Source: JAVBLG01 sp031553655
Lineage (GTDB): Bacteria > Desulfobacterota > Desulfovibrionia > Desulfovibrionales > Desulfovibrionaceae
Direction: 5' to 3'
Assembly (NCBI GenBank): GCA_031553655.1
Contig: JAVBLG010000048.1
Span: forward strand, 1-9,777
DNA: 9,777 nt
Below are positions 5,354-9,777 of this stretch, in pieces; the stretch's first letter is position 1, and every line of letters starts with the position of its first letter. Below the pieces are notes generated by a model. That model had not been told where the DNA came from and did not search any database. It was given only the letters and a program-made list of their open reading frames with translations. The translations under genes were made by a program, and so were the position numbers.

Positions 5354-7387
5354 CTAAGCTTCTTCGATTTTGACAGCACAAACTTTAAAAGCCGGAGTTT
5401 TGACGATCGCGTCCAGGTATGGCCCGGTAAGGGCGTTAGCCGGATTTTCGCTGAAATGGAAAGGCATAAAGGCCACGCCAGGCACGATATTGGAGGTGAC
5501 CTTGACTCTGGCCAGCACATGTCCGCGGCGAGAGCTGACTTTTACATTCCAGTTGTCTTTTACGCCGATGCGTTTGGCGTCGTCGGGGTGCAGTTCCACG
5601 AAATTATCGGGGAATTCGCGGTCCAGAGCCCAGGCCCGGCCGGTCATCGTGCTGGTATGATACAAAAATCCAACTCGCCCGGTGGTAAGCCTGAAGGGGA
5701 ACTCGGCGTCCGGTGCTTCCATCGGCCCCAGTTCCTCAATGGGGCTGAATTTGCCCTTTCCTCGGGCAAAGGTTTCCCGATGCAAATAGGGGGTTCCCGG
5801 GTGATCTTCGCTCGGGCAGGGCCAGCACAGTCCTTGCGCCTCTTCGATGCGTTTGTAAGTCATGCCCGCGTAAGAGGGCGTTACCGAACGCATTTCATTA
5901 AAAATATCTTCCGGACCCGCATAATCGGCCTTTTGGCCCAGGGCTTTCAGCAGCATGGTCAGAATTTTCCAATCGGGCAGGGCTTGGCCGCGCGGGGAAA
6001 GTACCTGGTTGACCTTCTGCACCCGCCGTTCAGTATTGGTGAATGTGCCTTCCTTGCCCAGCCAGCTTGCGGCCGGCAGCACAACATGGGCCAGGCGGGC
6101 GGTTTCGGTCATGAAAATATCCTGTACAACCAGTAGATCCAGTTTGCTTAAGGCTTCGCGCACATGGGCGGAATCGGGGTCGGAAAGCACCGGATTTTCG
6201 CCCATAATGAACAGTCCGCGCATGTCGCCGTGCGCGGCGGCCTTGAGCATGTCAGTGAGGGTAAGGCCCGCCGCATTGGCAAAATCGCCCCATAACGGGG
6301 CAAAACGGTTTTTGGCGTCCGCGCTTCCGGCCGGAACATAGGCGGTGAGCACATTGGGCAGAGCGCCCATGTCGCAGGCTCCCTGCACATTGTTTTGGCC
6401 GCGCAGGGGATTGAGACCTGTGTGTGGGCGGCCGATCATCCCGCACAGCATAACCATGTCGGCCAGGGCCATGCAGTTGGCCGTGCCGTTGCTGTGCTGG
6501 GTTATGCCCATGCAGTATAGCAGGGTGGAATTGGGACCTCTGGCGTAGATTCGGGCGGCCTCGGCTATTTTTTCAGCAGGCACGCCGGTGATCTGCGCGG
6601 CCCATTCCGGAGTGGCCGTTGCCGTGGATTTTTTAAGAGGGTCCAGGCCTTCGGAGCGGGCGGCGATGAATTCCTTGTTTTCCAGGCCTTCAGCCAAAAT
6701 TACATGGCAGAGGCTTTTAATCAGGGCCAGGTCCGTACCCGGAACTATGGGCAGGTGCAAATCGGCCATGCCCGCCAGAGCTGTGCGCCGGGGATCGACC
6801 ACAATCAATTTTGCCCCGCGTCTTTTCTTTGCGTCGATAACGCGTTCGGCCACCAGAGGATGTTGCTCGGTGGTGTTGGAGCCGACAATAAAGATCACGT
6901 CGGCCAGACGGATGTCTTCAATGCTGTTGGTCATTGCGCCGCTGCCTAAAGTGGCTGCCAGACCGGCAACCGTGGCGCTGTGTCAAAGCCGGGCGCAGTG
7001 ATCGATATTGGGTGTTTTCAACGCGGCCCTGGCCAGGCGGGCCGTGAGATAGTTTTCTTCATTTGTGCAGCGGGCCGAGCTTAAAACGCCTACTTTTTCC
7101 GGCCCGTGCTCGCGGGCCAGGCCTGACAGGCCGCGCGCCACAAAAGATATGGCTTCTTTCCAGGAAGCAGGCTCGAACACGCCTTCAGCATTGCGGATCA
7201 GCGGAGTTTCGAGGCGCTCGCGGTGGCGCACAAAGGTATGGCCCTGCCATCCTTTGGCGCACATTTTACCCCGGCTGACCGGGTGGTCTTCTCTGGGAGA
7301 CACCGCGATGATGTCGTCATTTTCCACAGTATAATACATATTGCAACCGCAGCCGCAATAGCCGCAGGTAGTCTGGACTGAATACAT
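5354..7387 (-). CDS. fdhF: Selenocysteine-containing formate dehydrogenase, catalytic (alpha) subunit
   Basis: Reading through one in-frame TGA (6983-6985) gives 677 residues, near the 715 of E. coli FdhF. The enzyme oxidises formate, or reduces CO2, at a Mo or W bis-pterin centre. The N-terminal [4Fe-4S] site is Cys8-x2-Cys11-x3-Cys15 and Cys43, followed by the conserved Lys45. TGA encodes residue 135 in HCARLUHSATVAGL, the hallmark Sec context, with His136 the catalytic partner. The molybdopterin core follows, for example GSNTTEQHP, CMGITQHSNG and NPLRGQNNVQGACDMG. The C-terminal pterin-binding domain spans about 563-677. There is no Tat signal, so the protein is cytoplasmic. Start: GAGG six bases before the ATG at 7387. 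Upstream and downstream pieces share frame and family continuity across the TGA, so this is not a pseudogene. It is also called fdhA in some genomes. Confidence 0.95.
6953..6985 (-). promoter_or_regulatory. UGA selenocysteine codon with bacterial SECIS hairpin
   Basis: In the mRNA sense the UGA (6985-6983) is followed after 18 bases by the loop GGUCU. The loop is closed by a 7-bp stem GGUUGCC/GGCAGCC (6971-6965 with 6959-6953) containing one G-U pair. As I recall it, E. coli fdhF also has its GGUCU loop 18 bases after the UGA, above a short GC stem. Bulk SelB recognition requires such a loop, so UGA would be read as Sec if selA, selB, selC and selD exist elsewhere in the genome; none is in this window. 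Confidence 0.85.
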
Positions 7388-7480
7388 GAAAAACCTCTCG
7401 GAATATATGAATGATATATAAGAGGAAGGCTCGATACGGCGGGTTAAGGCTTATTGATAACGGCTATGGCTGAAGCAATG

Positions 7481-7510
7481 GGGGGGAGTGGCACTCGGAC
7501 CCTTCCCCCC
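7481..7510. repeat. G6/C6 inverted repeat with inner dyad between the CBS-ACT gene and fdhF
   Basis: G-run 7481-7486 can pair with C-run 7505-7510, and inside it gagtg-g-cactc (7486-7496) is a 5-bp dyad. It lies 14 bases past the CBS-ACT stop and about 95 bases before the fdhF ATG. It may terminate or separate the two genes on the - strand, or the inner dyad may be an operator for fdhF. There is no U-tract on either strand. The TGGCAC inside is not a sigma54 promoter, because the TTGC box is missing. Confidence 0.4.
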
Positions 7511-7523
7511 AAAATAAATTTCT

Positions 7524-8213
7524 TCAGCGGCAAGTGTTAGGGTTCAGATGAACCTTGTTGCGCACCCAGTATAAAAGGCAGGTATTTTTGCGCAAGTCTT
7601 CAATCAGCGCTTCTTCCGCATCCGATTCCATAGGCCTGATGCGCACAAAAACATGGCGCATACCGGTCTGTTCCACGGCATTGTTGGAAGACAGCACCGA
7701 TATGACGCTGGATTGGTGGTTGCGCAAAAGATCAAAAATGTGCCGCATGGTCCCCGGGGCGTCGGGCATTTCAAAGGCAAGCTGCAATCCACCCTGGCGT
7801 ACGCCGGTAATATGCACCAAAACCTTAAAAATATCGTGATCCGTTATTATACCGGCCAGGGTTCCGTCTTCCTCCACTACCGGCACTCCACCGAAGCCCC
7901 CTTCTTCCATAAGCATGGCCACGGTTTCCACGGTGTCAAGAGGGCTGATGGTCACGACCTTGGTGGCCATGATGTCCTTGACTTTGAGTTCGGAGAGAAG
8001 ATAATACAATTCGTGCGTATCAAGCGTGGTAGCCTTGGAGGGCGATGCATCTTTTATGTCTCTGTCGGATACTATGCCGATGACCTTTTTATGCGCGTCA
8101 AGTACCGGCAGGCGGCGGATGTCGTTTTCCTTCATCAGTCTGCTGGACTTGAATACAGAAGTGTCAGCGGATACGGAGATGACGTTTTTGGTCATCCAGT
8201 CACGAATGAGCAT
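7524..8213 (-). CDS. CBS-CBS-ACT domain protein (AcuB-like sensor)
   Basis: This 229-residue soluble protein has a CBS pair (about 1-57 and 77-133) followed by an ACT domain (about 140-214). Both CBS repeats carry the expected nucleotide-contact strand: GIVSDRDI (46-53) and GIITDHDI (121-128). Family members bind adenine nucleotides through the CBS pair and often a small ligand, such as an amino acid, through ACT. The AcuB name comes from the Bacillus acetoin locus and does not imply that function here. The start has a strong AAGGAGG four bases before the ATG. The gene ends 136 bases before fdhF on the same strand, so co-transcription is possible but a GC hairpin lies between them. Regulation of the formate enzyme by this protein is only a guess from position. 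Confidence 0.85.
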   Translation of the reverse strand: MLIRDWMTKNVISVSADTSVFKSSRLMKENDIRRLPVLDAHKKVIGIVSDRDIKDASPSKATTLDTHELYYLLSELKVKDIMATKVVTISPLDTVETVAMLMEEGGFGGVPVVEEDGTLAGIITDHDIFKVLVHITGVRQGGLQLAFEMPDAPGTMRHIFDLLRNHQSSVISVLSSNNAVEQTGMRHVFVRIRPMESDAEEALIEDLRKNTCLLYWVRNKVHLNPNTCR

Positions 8214-8259
8214 ATGCCCTCCTTGAAATAGTGGCGGCGGTTTTGCTGCTTACCTGTCT

Positions 8260-8288
8260 AACATACACATTATGCGTTTGATATTCAA
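8260..8288 (-). promoter_or_regulatory. Candidate sigma70-type promoter of the CBS-ACT gene
   Basis: On the - strand TTGAAT (8283-8288) and TATGTT (8260-8265) are 17 bp apart, each 4 of 6 to consensus. Transcription would start about 40 bases ahead of the ATG at 8213. The position suits the divergent arrangement with larC. Confidence 0.4.
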
Positions 8289-8419
8289 GCGTCTAGTTGC
8301 GTATTTCCGAGTAGGAATTTCAAAGGAAGGGATGACAAAAAAATCTTTTCGACTTCGCCATCTTGTCAATCAAATTTTCCCCTTGAAGGGGGAGGTTTCA
8401 GGCCATAAAGGAAATTTTG
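8289..8419 (+). promoter_or_regulatory. larC upstream region with small hairpin
   Basis: This is the larC leader side of the 206-base divergent gap. No strong promoter is evident; ttgata (8278-8283) with a poor -10 near gtattt is the best pair. A short stem, cccc (8379-8382) with gggg (8388-8391) around ttgaa, extendable by a T-G and a T-A pair, lies about 30 bases ahead of the start. Aaagga at 8407-8412 is the ribosome binding site, seven bases before the ATG. I do not recognise a riboswitch. Confidence 0.35.
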
Positions 8420-9559
8420 ATGAAACTTTATTTGGACTGTCGGCATGGCGTCAGCGGTGATATGACCCTGGCGGCGCTTGCCCACCTTGATATAGACCTT
8501 GCCCCCTTGCAGGGCATTATTAATCAAGCCGGAATTGATTGCCGTATAAACGTTTTTGCTGAAACGCGCGATTCCGGGCCGGGAATGCGCGTTGATGTGG
8601 ATTGGCCTGATGGACAACCTTTACGTCATCCCGCGGACATTGAAGCCATTTTTCGGCGTTGCGCCGTTTCCGAAACAGTGCTGGGCCGAGCGCTGAAAAT
8701 TTTGAATTCACTGACTGAAGCCGAGGCTTATGCTCATCAAATTCCTGTGGAAGAAGTGCATTTTCATGAAGTGGGCGCCGTAGACACCTTGGTAGATGTG
8801 CTCGGCGCGGCCTGGGCTGTTGAGCGCCTTGGGGTGAAAGAAATAATGTGCTCGCCGTTGCCCTGGTTTTCGGGCACAGTGGAATGCGCCCACGGCACGC
8901 TGGCTTTACCTGCCCCAGCTACAGCCAGACTGATGCGGGACAAGCCGGTTTTTGCCAGCGCGGCCACAAGCGAGCTGATAACGCCTACCGGGGCGGCCAT
9001 AATCCATGCCCTGGCGGACAGGTTCGCCACTGGGCCGGAAGGTGTTTTGCGTGGTATGGGCACAGGCTATGGTTCGCGTCCGGCGGCCAACGGGCTGCGC
9101 GTGTTGCTTTGCGCGTCCGAAGCTGGTGACACCCCGTACACAGCGGAACATGTGGGCATGTTGGAAACCCATATAGATCATCTTACCGGCGAAGAGCTTG
9201 GCCTTGCTCTGGAAGCTATGGCGGAATCTCCGGAAATTATTGATGTGCTGTGGCTGCCGGGTACGGGCAAGAAGAATCGTCCGGCTGGTCTTTTGCGTGT
9301 GATGTGTAGGCCGGGTCAGGTTAATGCCGCCGCGGCGCTTGTTTTTCGCCACACCCACACTCTGGGGCTGCGCCATGCGCTGGAAAGCCGTTATATTCTG
9401 CCGCGTTGTCCTGGTGAAGTTGAAACTGCCCTTGGAGCGCTGAAGGCCAAGCGTCATGAGATTGAAGGACGTTTTTACACCAGGCCCGAGGCCGATGCCG
9501 TGAAAGAGGCTGTCAGGGAGGCAGGTGTGGGCGCTCCAGCCGTGCGCTTTGATAAGTAG
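8420..9559 (+). CDS. larC: LarC-type nickel pincer cofactor synthesis protein (nickel insertion)
   Basis: The protein has 379 residues and belongs to the LarC (DUF111) family, CTP-dependent nickel insertases that complete the nickel-pincer nucleotide of LarA-type racemases. Family marks are MKLYLDCRHGVSGDM at the N-terminus, EEVHFHEVGAVDTLVDVLGA (111-130) with its metal-type His pair, CAHGTLALPAPAT (156-168), SELITPTGAAI (184-194), and LETHIDHLTGEE (248-259) where most homologues have ETNIDDM. KKNRP (284-288) also fits. I prefer the ATG at 8420 over the TTG three bases earlier. LarC1 and LarC2 are in one frame, without the frameshift used in Lactobacillus plantarum. It is shorter than many members (about 400-420), mainly at the C-terminus. 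No larA, larB or larE is in the window. Start spacing to aaagga is normal. Confidence 0.88.
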   Translation: MKLYLDCRHGVSGDMTLAALAHLDIDLAPLQGIINQAGIDCRINVFAETRDSGPGMRVDVDWPDGQPLRHPADIEAIFRRCAVSETVLGRALKILNSLTEAEAYAHQIPVEEVHFHEVGAVDTLVDVLGAAWAVERLGVKEIMCSPLPWFSGTVECAHGTLALPAPATARLMRDKPVFASAATSELITPTGAAIIHALADRFATGPEGVLRGMGTGYGSRPAANGLRVLLCASEAGDTPYTAEHVGMLETHIDHLTGEELGLALEAMAESPEIIDVLWLPGTGKKNRPAGLLRVMCRPGQVNAAAALVFRHTHTLGLRHALESRYILPRCPGEVETALGALKAKRHEIEGRFYTRPEADAVKEAVREAGVGAPAVRFDK

Positions 9560-9678
9560 GGAGCGCGTGAGAGCGTGAGTCCGTTCACAATCGTAATATA
9601 TGTCTTTTGTATTTTAGCGAGTCAGCCATGACCTTTATATCTTCAATTGAAAGTTTTGGAAAAAGGAGGATGGGGGTA
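9560..9678. other. AT-rich gap after larC
   Basis: No gene is visible. The segment ends in a purine-rich stretch (about 9658-9692, G and A) that forms the left arm of the following hairpin. Confidence 0.4.
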
Positions 9679-9730
9679 CGGGGGAAGGAGGGAAAAACTT
9701 TTTTCACACAGTTTTTCCCGCCTTCACCCG
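9679..9730. terminator. Large imperfect hairpin, likely bidirectional terminator
   Basis: The arms 9679-9699 and 9710-9730 pair at 19 of 21 positions (mismatches 9689/9720 and 9683/9726) around a 10-nt loop. The inner ten pairs, gggaaaaact with agtttttccc, are perfect. The left arm is almost pure purine. It sits 119 bases after larC and overlaps the stop of a possible - strand gene, so it suits termination of convergent genes. G/A-rich palindromes of this type also recur between genes in Desulfovibrio-like genomes, from memory, so it may be a dispersed extragenic repeat. Confidence 0.55.
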
Positions 9731-9777
9731 CGCATCTCCCTCGTCTCCTCCTGCCGCGCCTCCTGGCAGGCGGCTGC
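9724..9777 (-). CDS. Possible C-terminus of a convergent gene entering from the right edge
   Basis: On the - strand the frame is open from the window edge to a TGA at 9726-9724, giving 17 residues (AAACQEARQEETREMRG). The segment is GC-rich like coding DNA here and the peptide is hydrophilic and helix-like, as many C-termini are. The hairpin overlapping the stop fits a gene end. The piece is too short to identify, and a chance open frame cannot be excluded. Confidence 0.3.
   Translation of the reverse strand, partial: AAACQEARQEETREMRG

Noticed and set aside
5456..6136. 226-residue + strand open frame
   Set aside because: Antisense shadow of the formate dehydrogenase C-terminal half; no recognisable features.
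6983..6985. In-frame TGA as a nonsense mutation or assembly error splitting the formate dehydrogenase
   Set aside because: It falls exactly at the catalytic Sec position with the right flanking residues and a SECIS-like hairpin at the right distance, and both halves are otherwise intact.
7489..7510. TGGCAC as part of a sigma54 -24/-12 promoter
   Set aside because: No TTGC box lies at the required spacing, and on that strand it would drive transcription away from fdhF into the antisense of the CBS-ACT gene.

Overview
The window looks like chromosomal DNA of an anaerobic bacterium, most likely a sulfate- or sulfite-reducing Desulfovibrio/Bilophila-type organism. That is inferred from gene content: a cytoplasmic selenocysteine formate dehydrogenase with a multi-cluster Fe-S/flavin partner, LarC, AqpZ and a CBS-ACT protein. 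No rRNA or other taxonomic marker is present. I see no tRNA, rRNA or CRISPR array.

Layout. Positions 1-152 hold the 3' end of an IS66-type transposase and its probable right inverted-repeat end. A hicA-hicB toxin-antitoxin pair on the + strand follows (409-1001). It is bracketed by imperfect direct repeats (360-375 and 1096-1111), the second of which overlaps the 3' end of the next gene. From 1105 to 8213 all genes are on the - strand: a class I SAM-dependent methyltransferase (1105-2049), the aquaporin aqpZ (2364-3053), a 660-residue Fe-S/flavin oxidoreductase (3275-5257), a selenocysteine-containing formate dehydrogenase (5354-7387) and a CBS-CBS-ACT protein (7524-8213). larC lies divergently on the + strand (8420-9559). 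A convergent - strand gene may enter from the right edge (stop at 9724-9726).

How the genes work together. The centre is the formate module. The catalytic subunit (one N-terminal [4Fe-4S] cluster, molybdopterin fold, Sec135) is followed on the same strand by one polypeptide that joins an AsrA/HydB-like dicluster Fe-S half to an AsrB/HydG-like FAD/NAD(P)-binding half with a C-terminal [2Fe-2S] site. Together they suggest a two-subunit soluble formate:NAD(P)+ oxidoreductase. Standard gene calling breaks the catalytic gene in two at the in-frame UGA. The recoding is supported by the family's Sec context and by a SECIS-like hairpin at the same distance from the UGA as in E. coli fdhF. The CBS-ACT gene just upstream could be an adenylate or amino-acid sensor, but no functional link is shown.

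The left part (IS end, hicAB, flanking repeats, AT-rich spacer) is the accessory portion; the rest reads as ordinary chromosome. Several gene borders carry strong inverted repeats, most without a classical U-tract.
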